A stretch of 64,000 nt of DNA from Zopfochytrium polystomum (taxonomy: Eukaryota > Chytridiomycota > Chytridiomycetes > Chytridiales > Chytridiaceae), in NCBI GenBank assembly GCA_025765615.1, contig JAIVFJ010000013.1, positions 372,001 to 436,000 of the forward strand, written 5' to 3'. Positions within the stretch are counted from its first letter, which is position 1. The number at the start of each line of letters is the position of its first letter. Below are positions 1 through 10,599 of this stretch, in pieces. Under the pieces are notes generated by a model. The model had not been told where the DNA came from. It did not search any database and was given only the letters and a program-made list of their open reading frames with translations. The position numbers were made by a program, and so were the translations under genes.

Positions 1-309
1 ACGCCCCTAGGAGTCTCTATTTTGAATCCTTTCTTTCGCACTCCCTCCTCCGTTGGGAACATGCCCAGTTTCCCCCCTTTCAGCTCTTCCTTGCCGGGTT
101 GCATCATCGGATATCTGTTTTACTTCCATCGCTAGTTTGTTTGCAGTCCGCACCCTTTCTCTTTCAAACTCCTCTCAACACCTGCCCCCAAACCCCGTTG
201 CACCATGCCGAATATTATTTTAATTCTTTTCTTTTATTCAAAAAGAAGAAGGCTTTTCTTTTTTCTTTGTCACCATCGGTGGTAGTGAGTGGAAGGGAAG
301 CTGTACTTG
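1..309. other. left-edge spacer, 3' flank of D2HGDH
   Basis: T/C-rich sequence downstream of the D2HGDH stop. I see no coding sequence with family resemblance and no recognisable RNA gene; it may hold the 3' UTR. Confidence 0.5.
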
Positions 310-2675
310 CTACTGCGGAAGGAACTTGTACGGGTTCAAGATTCCCTTTGGATCCCACAGTGCCTTGAGAGCTTTCATCGCCTGCACGCACTCTTCGCTC
401 TTCGAGTACCCGATGTAAGGGGCCTGTATTTGTGGGGCGTTTCGGTTGGGGAATGGTTAAGCATGGAAGAAGGAAAGACAAGGGCAGGAGAAACGTCCGA
501 AACGAGCCAGCAAAAAAGGCAGGAAAGCGGAAGATGAAATTCCCTTCCCCCTCGCGAACCATCAAAACCCGACACACATTCTCATACCTTTGCGAGTCCC
601 AGCCCGTGCTCGGCCGAGATGGACCCGTTCCGCTCCTTGACCAGCTCGTACAGGTACGGCTCGACCTCGGCGAGCACGCGGTCGTCCCAGGCCGCGCCGG
701 TGACGTTCAAGTGCAAGTTACCGTCGCCCATGTGTCCGAACCCGACGACGACGCCCTCGCGGCCGGAGCCCGGGCCGTAGAGGCCCTTTTCGGCGAGGCG
801 GCCGCGGATGGCCTCGACGCACTCGTACAGCACGGACACGGGCATCGACACGTCGTACTTGAGGTTGCCGCCGCGGCCGTCCTTGGAGCACGCCTCGGTG
901 ATGGACTCGCGCAGGCTCCACATGGCCGCCTGCTGCGCCTCGCTCTCCGCCAGCGCCCCCGTTGCCACCAAGCCGCCGTCCAGCAACCGCTCCAGGAACG
1001 CGCCAAGCTTCTCAGAGTCGTGGTCTTTGTTGGAGCCGGCGGTCTCGATCAGGACGTAGAACGGGTGCGTCTGCCGCAGCTCGCCCGGCGACGAGAACGG
1101 GTCGCGCGCGCTGGCGTGGTGCTTGAAGACGAGGTCGCTGGCGGACCCGTCCCAGAACTCGAACGCGGACAGGATTTCGTTCAGCTCCGTTTTGGCTTGG
1201 GAGAACACTTTGAGGACAGATGGGAACGAGTCGGTCGCGAGGACGGCTTGTTGTCATTTGTGGTTTAATTTTTGCATAGACGCGTTTGAATGTGTGGTGG
1301 GATGGAATGAATTATTGTGGTAAGAGAGTTGCCGCGTGACGTTACAGATTCAAAAAATCAAAAGAGGTCTCTAACGGACTCACCGACGTTGACCGACGTA
1401 GGGCGCCTCGGGGCGAGGATGGAAACGGAGCTGACAACGCCAAGGGTGCCCTCTCCGCCAATAAAGAGGTGCTTCAGGTCAAAGCCGGTGTTGTCCTTTC
1501 GGAGCGGTTGGCCGAGCTGAAGAATTCTTCCGTCAGCCGTGACCACCTCCATCGACAGCACGGTGCCGTGAAGAGAGCCATAACGAATGAGGCGAAGGCC
1601 GCCAGCGTTGGTGGAAACGTTGCCGCCAATCTGGCAAGAGCCTTTGGCACCAAGGTCTTGGTTTTGAAGAGGGGACGGCGCCATATTAGAAAGCACGCGT
1701 GCTGATCGAGGGATAACATTCGCGCCGCATGCCCACCGCGCCAAACGCGCTCACTCAAACAACTCACCCAGCGGCATCATGAACCCTTTTTCGCCGAGCC
1801 ACTTGTCCAAGACTTCGAGCACGCAGCCGGCCTGGCAGGTGAGAATGCCCGAGACCTCGTCGAAGGACTGGATCGAGTTCATGCTCGAGGTGGAGAGCAC
1901 GACTTCGTCAAAGACGGGCACGCTTCCGCCGACGAGGCCCGTGTTGCCACCCTGCGGAACGACGGCGATGCCGCGCTCGTTGCAGTACTTGAGGATCGCG
2001 GCCACCTCTTGAGTCGTTTTCGGCTTCAGAACGACGCTGGCGGCGCCGCGGAACTTGCGTTGCCAGTCCTGCGGGGGGTCAACGGCATGATCAGTTGGAG
2101 GCGGGTTGTTGGAAGCAAAGTGATCACTAAAGGGTAGGCGTTACAGGGGCGGGGGGTGTACATGGGGTGATCAGTGCGCACCACCCACAACCCTGTTGGT
2201 GCTCGGCTGGGTGGGAAGTACTTTCCTCGTTGAAAGGCGCGACGTCGTCCGGGTCCGTCAGGAGCGAGCCCGCGGACAGGATGGAGCGGAAAGCGTCAAT
2301 GTCGCGCTGCTCGATGGAGGCGAACGACGGGTTGCGCTTCAGGTGCGGGTTGCGGTCCGAGGTCAACACGATGTCAGACTTTGCGGACGAGGAGGCGAGG
2401 AAGCGGCCACGCGCAGCAGTGAAGGCATTTGCTTTCGCGGCGGAGGAGGTGGTGGTGGTGGTGGTGGTGGTAGTGATGCGGGAATTGGACGAGGCGTTGA
2501 AGGCCGACGACGAGAAGAAGGAGCAAGGGTGGTGGAGTTGTGGGTGGGGATAGTGCGCGGCGGCGACGGCGGCGGTGGCAGCGGCGAGTGGGCGTCGAAG
2601 AAGCGGCTGAGAAGCCGCCGATCTGATGGCGGCGGCGGCGGTGGTCGCTGTCGCCGTCCTGCTGACAAGGACCAT
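310..2675 (-). CDS. D2HGDH: D-2-hydroxyglutarate dehydrogenase, mitochondrial FAD-linked
   Basis: Oxidises D-2-hydroxyglutarate to 2-oxoglutarate (FAD enzyme; D2HGDH in animals, DLD2/DLD3 in yeast). Proposed exons on the minus strand: 2675-2226, 2068-1768, 1656-1384, 1246-588, 423-310, together 598 aa. The Ala/Thr/Ser/Arg-rich N-terminus looks like a mitochondrial presequence. Exon 2 has the FAD-binding type 4 signature [16 protein letters not shown]. Exon 3 has [18 protein letters not shown]. Exon 4 carries the C-terminal FAD-oxidase metal site [15 protein letters not shown] and [12 protein letters not shown]. The last exon ends with [14 protein letters not shown], typical of the family terminus. 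Introns 2-4 have GT-AG ends and matching phase. The first intron is odd: the protein joint should be NE-DW, but no GT lies in the right phase there (see findings). Identity is secure; the exon 1 end is not. Confidence 0.92.
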
Positions 2676-2754
2676 AATGCTTTTTTCCCCTTTTTAATTT
2701 GACGCTTTTCTTTATTTTTATTTTTTACTATTTTTTTTGGTTCCTGAGAGAAAA

Positions 2755-2785
<31 letters not shown>

Positions 2786-3010
2786 CAGACAGACAGAGAG
2801 AGAGATTCACAGAAACCGAAGACCCAACAGAGATCCGCACGCATCAATCAATCATCTGGCTGGAATCTTCGGTCGTCCGTTGCGCCATCGCGGCACCACC
2901 AATGCAGGAAAAAAAAAAAAGAAAAGAGAAAGGGTCAAAAATGCAATTCGGTCGCTTAATCACGCGAAAACTACTGCGTGTCGAACTGATCTTTATTTCT
3001 TTATCAATTT
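2676..3010. promoter_or_regulatory. D2HGDH 5' flank / SFP1-like 3' flank
   Basis: Intergenic stretch between the D2HGDH start (2675, leftward) and the end of the SFP1-like gene (3011). It holds a GA/GACA simple repeat (about 2745-2806) and short A/T runs. On the D2HGDH coding strand the repeat reads as a CT tract some 70-130 bases upstream of the ATG. No gene seen. Confidence 0.45.
2745..2806. repeat. GA/GACA microsatellite
   Basis: Nearly continuous GA dinucleotides with interspersed GACA units, upstream of D2HGDH. Confidence 0.9.
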
Positions 3011-5645
3011 TTAGTCGAGAGGCGCCGCGGTGCCAGTGGTAGTGTCGGCAAGAAGAACAAGAACAAGGGGAGCAGGAGGAGGAGGAGGAGGAGGAGGAGG
3101 AGGAGGGGGGCGAGAGCGAGGACGTCGACGCGGAGCGGTGGGCAATAACGATGAAGACAGCGACGGCGACAACGGCGGCGAGTCTTCGTTCCCACCCGCC
3201 GCACTCGAACCACCACCACCACCGTCCCCACCACAAGAGCGCGCACCTCCCTTCCCGCCTTCTTCATCGCCGCCGCCTCCTCCGCTCCCATTCCCACGCC
3301 CGTCGTCGCCCGCCTTACATTCTCCATCCCCTTCGCTCTCGACCATACCCTCACCCTCACCGCCGCCGCCGCGACGCTCGCGGATCAGCAGCGCGTCCGG
3401 GATCCCCAGCCCGTCCGCGTGCACGTGGTTCAGGTGGTACCGCAGCCCGTTCGCGTTGCGGTACGCCTTGCCGCACGACGGGCACGGGCACGTAAACTGC
3501 CGGTCGCCCGTGTCCGGGTCGCGCGTGCTCAGCAGCGACAGGCGGTACCGCCGGTGCGCCGCCGCCGCCGCGGGGGCTGTTGTTGCTGGTATTGGTGGTG
3601 GTGGTGGTGTTGGTGTTGGTGAACCCGCGCGAGATGGACGCGGAGGGGAATGAGGAGGATTTTGCAATGCCTCGAGAGCTGCAGAGGCCGGCGCGTGCGA
3701 AAGAGACGAAACAGACAAACAAGGCGAAGAAGAAGTGGAGGAGGAGCTGCTTTCATGTTGTACCCGTCTTCGCCGCTTTGGCGGGGCGACCGCGGCGGCG
3801 TTTGCGTCTGAGGGGTCTCGTCGCTTCCGCGCTGGTTTTGCAGGGACGGCGGGGACGGACACAGCGGAACCATCCGCCAGGGCAGTGGCGTTCGTCGGTG
3901 TCTCAAAAGACGGTTGCTCTGGAGCAGCAGACGAAGAAGAGGCACCGGCCGAACGGGTACGAGGCGAGGCGGCGCTTGCGAGAACAAAAGAGCTGTGAAC
4001 AGACATCTCTACGTCGCGTGAGGCGTCAAGTGCTGCCACGTGCGCCTCGTGTGGGTTTGGCGTGTCGTCCTCTGTCGAGTCCCTCCCCGTAAGAACGTGG
4101 GTCGAGTCCAAGAAGCTGTCAAAGAGCGCTTCGTTGTCCGACATGATCGACGCTGGCGGCGAGAGCATGGCCGCCGAGCTCAGCTGTGTCTGTCGACCGC
4201 ACTCGTCGTCTGTCCCCGTTGGTCTCGACGGAACCGGGCCGCCCCCACCCCAGTCCCCCCCCGCCAGAGTCCTGGCACAGCGCTTGCGTTTTACGCCGCA
4301 TTGCTTGGGCGAGTCGGCCGCCGCCGGCGCGGCTGGCGGCGCGGCAATGTCGGCAGTTACAGTGGCCGGTTCAGGCTTGGTGCTGGGTAGATCGAAAATG
4401 GCGGCAGTCGGGACTGCCTTGACAGGGTCCAATAGCGACGCAATCACGCCGGGGATGTTTCGCGTTTCCGAAAGCTCCGTCCACAATCTCATTCCGGCCA
4501 CATCACATTCATCGACGTGGGCCATCCTCTGCGCAAACGATGCATCGATCGCCTCCAGCAGTTCCCGCACTTTCTCGGCAATCGCGCCGTCGGTCGAGCC
4601 GCCTGGCGAAGCTTCATCGTCCAACATCGCGTCGTCCATCTTTGCAAACGGATCGCTCGTAGGCTTCTCAAAGGGCGCCCAATGCCGAGAAGTCGAATCG
4701 AAGGCGGACGAAGAGTCGCAAGGAAGGCCTGGGGCGGTGCCAAGATCCTCGGCAAAAACCATCAACCCGTTTGGATGGCTCGACCCCAGGTGGGTCAAAA
4801 GCTCGTAGAGGCCCGTGAGACGGACGCCGCAGCAGCACAGATCCGTGAACATGCACGTCTCAAGGTTTGCCGCCTCGGCAAGCGATGCGGGAGGCGGCGG
4901 CGTGTGCGGTGGTGGCGGAGGCGGAGGCGGCGGCGGCGGCGGAGAGCTCGAAATGGTGTTGTCGCGCTCCGCCGCCTGCAAGGGCTCCACCGACAGTGGG
5001 GGCGACGACTCTGAAGCAGGCCCCGAGCCGCAGTGGACATTGCGCGCGTTGTCGTCGTTCCCGCCGGTACTGCCGTCGCTGCTGCCGCCGCCGATGCTGC
5101 AGGCGAGAGCAGCCACGCGAGGTGGCTCCCGCCGCTGCTGCTGGGGGGGCGGGGGCGCGGGCGGCGCCTGCGGGGGAGGGCGAGGGAGTGGCAGTGTCGT
5201 CGGCCGCGTGTGTGGCGGTGGCGCCGACCCAAACAAAGCCTCCGTCGCCGAAGCCGCCGCCGCAGCCGAAGCCAAAGCCGCCGGCTTGTCGACGGGCTCC
5301 TCCTCGCGCAGAGAGGTCGCAGTGGCAAGCGCTGCGGATCCGCGTGCGCGGCCGTCGTCTGCGCCGCCGGGGTGGGGCGGCGGAGCGGGGTGGGCGAAGC
5401 GTGCGCAGTCGCGTCGTCGATGCTGTCAGCTGTTGTTCTACTTGGTCCCCTTCCAGCGCAAGTGAAGACTGCGGTTGTGTTTCTGGTGGTGGTGGTGGTG
5501 GCAATGGCGGCGGCGGCGAGTGCTGCTGCCAACGCGCATGAAGCATCAGCAGCTGCAGCTTATTCGGGTCGGGCTCCGGCGGCCGCGTCGGCGAAGGCAG
5601 CAGTTGAGGGGCTGAAAACGGCGGCACCGGCGGCTTCGGGTGCAT
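3011..5645 (-). CDS. SFP1/JAZF1-like split C2H2 zinc-finger transcription regulator
   Basis: The main open frame runs from about 5425 to the stop at 3011 (754 aa counted from 5275). A Cys-Cys-Gly finger at about 4795-4860 (CCCGVRLTGLYELLTHL) is followed, after a long Ser/Pro/Ala-rich disordered region, by a C2H2 finger at about 3405-3480 (CPSCGKAYRNANGLRYHLNH). This two-part layout and the KAY-N-NGL-YH core match yeast SFP1 (ribosome-biogenesis and nutrient regulator) and metazoan JAZF1. The tail is proline-rich. No in-frame ATG exists upstream before a TGA at 5426-5428. The likely start is the ATG at 5645 in another frame (MHPKPPVPPF), which must be joined by a very short intron or a one-base shift. 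DNA-binding family confident; exact orthology and 5' structure uncertain. Confidence 0.72.
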
Positions 5646-5713
5646 ATTTTTTTTTTCTTTGTTTTTTTTTTGTTTTTTTTTGTTTTTGTGGAAGTTGCTA
5701 TTGGCAGGGCTGG

Positions 5714-5868
5714 GTCTCTCTCTCTCTCCCTCTCTATCTCTCTCTCGCTCTCCCTCTCGCTCTCTCTCTATCTCTCACACTCTGTCTCTCGCTCTGGTCG
5801 CTCTCTCTCTTTCTCTCGCTCTCTCTCTCTTTCACTCTCTCTCTCTCTATCTCTCTCTCTCCCTCTCT
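5714..5868. repeat. CT microsatellite
   Basis: Long imperfect (CT)n with occasional CTAT and CACT units. It is followed about 210 bases later by a GA tract of opposite polarity. Confidence 0.9.
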
Positions 5869-6079
5869 AATTCCCATGATGAAAAACGTTTGTGAATACA
5901 ACAAACAACACACTGGTGTGCACACATCTGGCGCGGACTGGGGGTGCCCGCGAAGACGCGCGTGGACGCCCTTCACCTGCTCTTCTCTCTCTTCCACTCA
6001 ACTCGCCCAGTTTGTCTGTCTGTATGTGCCTCCTCCTCTCTTCATGTCTGCACCCCACCCGATCGCACAGAGAATGACG

Positions 6080-6081
6080 AG

Positions 6082-6131
<50 letters not shown>

Positions 6132-6171
6132 GACAGAGAGAGAGAGACAGAGAGAGAGAGGCAGCAAGAGA
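6080..6171. repeat. GA/GACA microsatellite
   Basis: Imperfect (GA)n with GACA interruptions, about 300 bases upstream of the DOMON-b561 start codon. Confidence 0.9.
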
Positions 6172-6474
6172 TAGTGAGTGAGATTGAGAATAATGGCAAC
6201 CGCGCGTTCTTCCTCTTGCTCCGACTCCCACCTCCCCCCGCCTGTCTGTCTCTCCCCTCTTGGTGAGGATACGATTGTATCGAAAGCTTTCGTGTCGCCT
6301 GTCGGCCCCGAGTTCCTCCGTCCAAGTCCACCTCCGCCCTTCCCCGCCCGTTCGCGCAATTCGCACGCACACGGTCGACCACGCGAGCGATCCAGCTAGC
6401 CAACTATTTGGGCCTGCAGGCACGCTCCTCTTTCATACCCGAAATTTGACGACACAAGGAAGGGAGAGGAGCAT

Positions 6475-9400
6475 ATGTTGTCGTCGCTATTGGCGATTCT
6501 CGGTGCGCTCGCTCTCACGTGGTTTTGCAGCAGTGTTCAAGCTGCCCTTGATCGCAGAGGTAAATCCGTTACCTTCGCTTTCCTTCAAATCTCGCAAAAT
6601 CCCGTTCCCTTCCAAGACTGAAGAGCCAAACGGGAAGTACCCCATGTTTTGCCGCCAGACAATCACAGACTATTTCCTCGTGCGGCACTTGCCAACGTAT
6701 CGTTCGACACGTTTTCAAACGACGACATTAGCGTCGTGGCAGTTTACTCCAACGTCACGGGCATCGCAACATTTATTCTGCAATCTTCCTATGTCGGTTG
6801 GGTTGGCGTTGGCGTTGGCGGGACGACCATGTGCAACGCAACCCTCTATGTAGCATGGCCGAATAACTCGAGCAAATCTAGGCAGCCTGCTGTGGTCTCT
6901 CAGCACAAGTGCGCCAACGGCGGTTGGCCTCCTGTTGTGCCCTCCGTGAATCTAAAGGCACTGGCTATTATTCCTTCCAGTGTGAACCGTCTGCCTTCCG
7001 ATCTTGGGGGCGCCGTATCCGTGGCGTTTAGCGTGCCTCTAACCCTTGGCGACGCAGCCGCCGGCTTCGTGTACGCGGTTTCAAAAGCGCCTCCGGCGTC
7101 GCCGACCAACGCCTCGTCAACTTTCTCATACCACGACAAACGCGGAACCTTCAATCTCAACCTCACAAACTTCATCCAGGGGTCGTTACCACCACCGGTG
7201 ACCACTTTATATCTCCCTCAAAAGGGGCCGAACCTCACCGCAACCCCCTTACCCGTCATCGTACGAAAAGGCTGTATCCTCGATGGAACTTTGTGCCTCA
7301 CCGCCACTCGCGACGCCTCGAACCCGTACTTTATCACTTTGACAGTGGAGTCCGGGTTGGGAGGTTGGGTCGCCGTGGGTCTCGGTGCGAACATGACGAA
7401 GACCACCATGTACGTCGGCTGGGAGAGTTCCGCAGGAACAATGATGGTTTCCCAAAGGTTTGCGTTGGGGCACGGCATTCCATCGCTCAGTCCGACCCAG
7501 ACATTTGACCTAGTCGACACGCCGCCGGGCGTCGCCATCCTCGCGTCTACAAACTTGGCCTTCACCGTCCGACTACCCGCTAGCGGCGTCGAAAGGTTCA
7601 ACGTGTCGGAGTCTGGCCCAACATCCTTCATCTTGGGCTCAAGTTCTTGGCCACCCCTCTTCCGCGACTCGCCGACAGCAAAATTCACGCGGCACGAAGC
7701 CAGAGGCCCCCTCCAGCTCGACCTGTCCTTTCCCGCAGACGTCTGGGCAGCCATCGCCGCCGCATCGTCCTCGTCGACGGCCGCAGCGTTACCATCGCCG
7801 AGCATTTCACCGCCTGCTTCCTTTGGGACATTGACACCGACGCCTACAGCCAGTAACGCGCCGCCACCACCGGCGTCCATTGAGCAAACTTCAGCGGCGC
7901 CATCGGCCAGCTCCTCGGCCGTCGTCGTCCCAAAGTGCTCCGACGCCGCAAACAACTACTGTGTCACCGTCCAGGCCGACGTTGCCGCCGGCACCGCGCT
8001 CGTCACGGTCCAAGCTGTCGTCCCCAACGGCGGCTGGGCCGCCCTGGGTATCGGATCCTCTGTCATGGCCGGCTCCACCATGTATGTGGCATGGAAAAAC
8101 TCCTCGGGCGGCGTCGTCATCTCCCAGCGAAAGGCCGCCGGCCACATCCCACCGTCCTTTGTAACGTCGCCGTGGGACTTTACGCCGGCGGTCGCGCGGC
8201 CGCTGCCGCCGTCCTCCCTGTCCGCCGACAGCAGCGGCACCGCCAACACTGCCACGAGCCTGGTGTTTGCTCTGTTGCGGCCGCTCGCCGGCGCGGGTAC
8301 CGCCGAAATTTCGCTGTCTGAGCCGACAAAAATTATATGGGGCGTCGGCGACTCGGTGCTGCAGCCGAACCTGGCGACGAGCCAGTTTTCGATGCACTCC
8401 AAAAAGGGGGCGTTTGTTTTGGACCTGTCCGCCGTATCGGGGGTTGGCAAGACGACCTCTGTGGCATCCGCCGTGCAACTGGTTCCCGCGACCGAGGCGC
8501 GCTTTTGCTCGGACTCGAACAACACCGTCTGCGCTAGCTTCGTACCCGACTTGGCCAGCGGCACCGTGACCGTCACGCTACAGTCGTCGTCGACGGGCTG
8601 GGCGGGCGTCGGGGTCAGCACGGGAGGCATGCTAACGGGGCCGCTGTTTCTGTGCTGGAAGAATTCTACGGGAGGCGTGCTGGTTTCGCAGCGGGCCACC
8701 GACAAGTACGGCCCGCCTAGCGTCGCCGCAGCACCTGGCTTCGTCCAGCTGTCGAAAGCGCCCGCATCCGTCGCGATTTTTCCAACGTCGCTCGTCGTGT
8801 GCACTTTTCAGCTGCCCATCAAGGGCGACGCGACCAAAGGAACAAAGCCCCTGTCGATATCTGGCGGTACAACCGATAACGTCTGGGCATACAACCCCAC
8901 GCCCCCGACGAACCCAAATTCTGCTGATTCGCCCATCGCCATGCATGTAGATAGAGGCTTTGCACAAGTGGAGCTCATGGTTCCGCAAACCATCACCATT
9001 TCGGGGGCGACAAAAACCTCAAACATAAAGGCCACAACCACGCGGAAAACGACAGCGAAAAAGTCCATCATGCCCACGGCAAACGCGCGTCAAGGCAGCG
9101 ACCAAAACCTGTTTTGTGTTGACACCGAGGGCACGCTTTGCATTTCCACGTTCACCAACCGCTCGTTCCCCGCAGGCCAAGGCACCGTCGTCATCACCGT
9201 GCAGTCCTCGGCTCTCTCGTGGGCGGCGCTCGGGGTGGATCCCACCGGCGCGGGCTTAATGAAGTCGTCAACGTTTTACGTTGGCTGGCCAAGCCCCGAC
9301 GGCAACGTCACCCTCTCGCAGCGGGTGATCCGGACGAGCGCTGCCAGCCACGCCATGCCCATCTTCGTTGACTCCCAGCCAGCATTCACGCAGCTCTACG

Positions 9401-10311
9401 CCCCGGCGCCGGGCACCCCGATCCAAGCTCAAACCAAGATCATTTTCAGCTTTTCGCGGCCGCTGACCGGCGACGCGACCACGGCCGCCATCCAACGCGA
9501 CGGCGCCACCACCTTTGTCTTTGCGTCCTCCAGCGGCGGCGACGGCGCCGTCGCCGACCCCACCAGCCCGTCTAGCGCCTTCTCCAAACACGACGTCTAC
9601 GGCGTGTTCGCCGTCGACGTCAGCAGCGACGGCACGCTCGCCCCCGACGCGCTCCTCGCCGCCGCCGCCGCCTCCTCCGCCGAGACCGCCGCCGCCCGCG
9701 CCCGCGCCCTCCGTCGCGCCCACGGCGCCTGCATGACCGCCGCCTGGGCCGGCGTGCCCCCCGCCGCCGTCTTCCTCGCGCGGTACATGAAGTCCCGCCT
9801 CGGCCACCTCTGGTTCCGCGCCCACGTCGCGCTGTTCGTCTACGTCGCCGGCGGTCTCACCGTCGCCGGCCTCGCGTGCATCGAGGCCGAGGTCGCCAGG
9901 TGGGGCGGCACCGCTCCCGGCACCGCGCTCGTCAACTCGCCGCACGGCGCCGTCGGCGCTGTCCTCGCTGTCGCGCTGTTCCCACTCCAGATCGCACTCG
10001 GCGCCGCTTCCAACTGGCTGTGGTCGCCCGACCGCTCCGCCGTGCCCTGGTGGGACCGTCTCCACTGGTGGGTCGGCCGCCTCGCCTCGCTCTGGGGGCT
10101 CGTCGCCATCGTGATGGGCGTGCTGGAGTACGGCGGCAGCACGGTGTGGCTCGCAGTCGTCGGCGCGTATGTTGGGTGCTGGGCTGTGGCGTTTGCCCTG
10201 GCCGAAATGTATTGGGGCGCGGACCATCACTTGGCGGCGGCGCCACCCGAGAAGACTAGTGCGGATTCGGGGTGTGGATTAAACAAAGAGAGCGGGGAAG
10301 TGTCGTTTTGA
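6475..10311 (+). CDS. penta-DOMON cytochrome b561 protein
   Basis: Predicted 1245-aa membrane electron-transfer protein. Exon 1 (6475-6559) encodes a signal peptide (MLSSLLAILGALALTWF). A 99-base GT-AG intron (6560-6658) joins in phase 1 to exon 2 (6659-10311). Five DOMON-type beta domains lie at about 6700-7180, 7265-7740, 7935-8440, 8505-9000 and 9115-9620. Each repeats a GW-[AV]-G core, a Met shortly before a Y/F-V/L-x-W strand (for example TTMYVGW), VSQR and a C-terminal H-x3-G (HDKRG, HEARG, HSKKG, HVDRG, HDVYG). Met and His are the heme ligands in the related cellobiose dehydrogenase cytochrome. A b561 core (about 9715-10215) has four candidate heme histidines in AHGACM, FRAHVA, SPHGAVG and LHWWVG. 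Ser/Thr/Pro linkers separate some domains. The cytosolic tail is short. Family confident; number of hemes bound is inference. Confidence 0.9.
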
Positions 10312-10599
10312 GGAATGCGCTCCCCGGGGGGAAAACGGGAGATTTGGTTTTAATAGAGTTGTTTTCCAAGGAATCGCAGCATTCGGCTTTGCTGCTAAAA
10401 TTGTGCCTGTGGGAGGATTGTTATCACGGGTGTTTGAGGGTCACAAGTATTGTTACTTGCACTTCGAATTTAAAGTTTGCAATTGTTCGCATATCTCACT
10501 GTTCAAAAGAGGCCACAGGAAACTGGAGAGGATTTGGGTTAGCATCCAATTCATTTTCAATTGCTTTTCACCAGTGTGTTGGGCTCGTTGCCTCTTAAA
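10312..10599. other. spacer after DOMON-b561 gene
   Basis: A/T-richer sequence following the stop codon; no gene recognised. Composition changes here from GC-rich coding to the more AT-rich helicase relict. Confidence 0.5.

Larger units (their letters stand above)
5646..6474. promoter_or_regulatory. divergent promoter region between SFP1-like and DOMON-b561 genes
   Basis: The two flanking genes point away from each other, so this 0.83 kb must hold both promoters. It contains a T-rich run (about 5647-5690), a CT microsatellite (about 5714-5868) and a GA/GACA microsatellite (about 6080-6171). Read outward on either coding strand, each start codon is preceded by a purine GA tract, an arrangement that is roughly mirror-symmetric. 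No gene seen inside. Confidence 0.55.

Noticed and set aside
5714..6171. inverted CT/GA blocks as a possible mobile-element terminal repeat
   Set aside because: They are simple microsatellites without defined ends, target-site duplication or an enclosed transposase.
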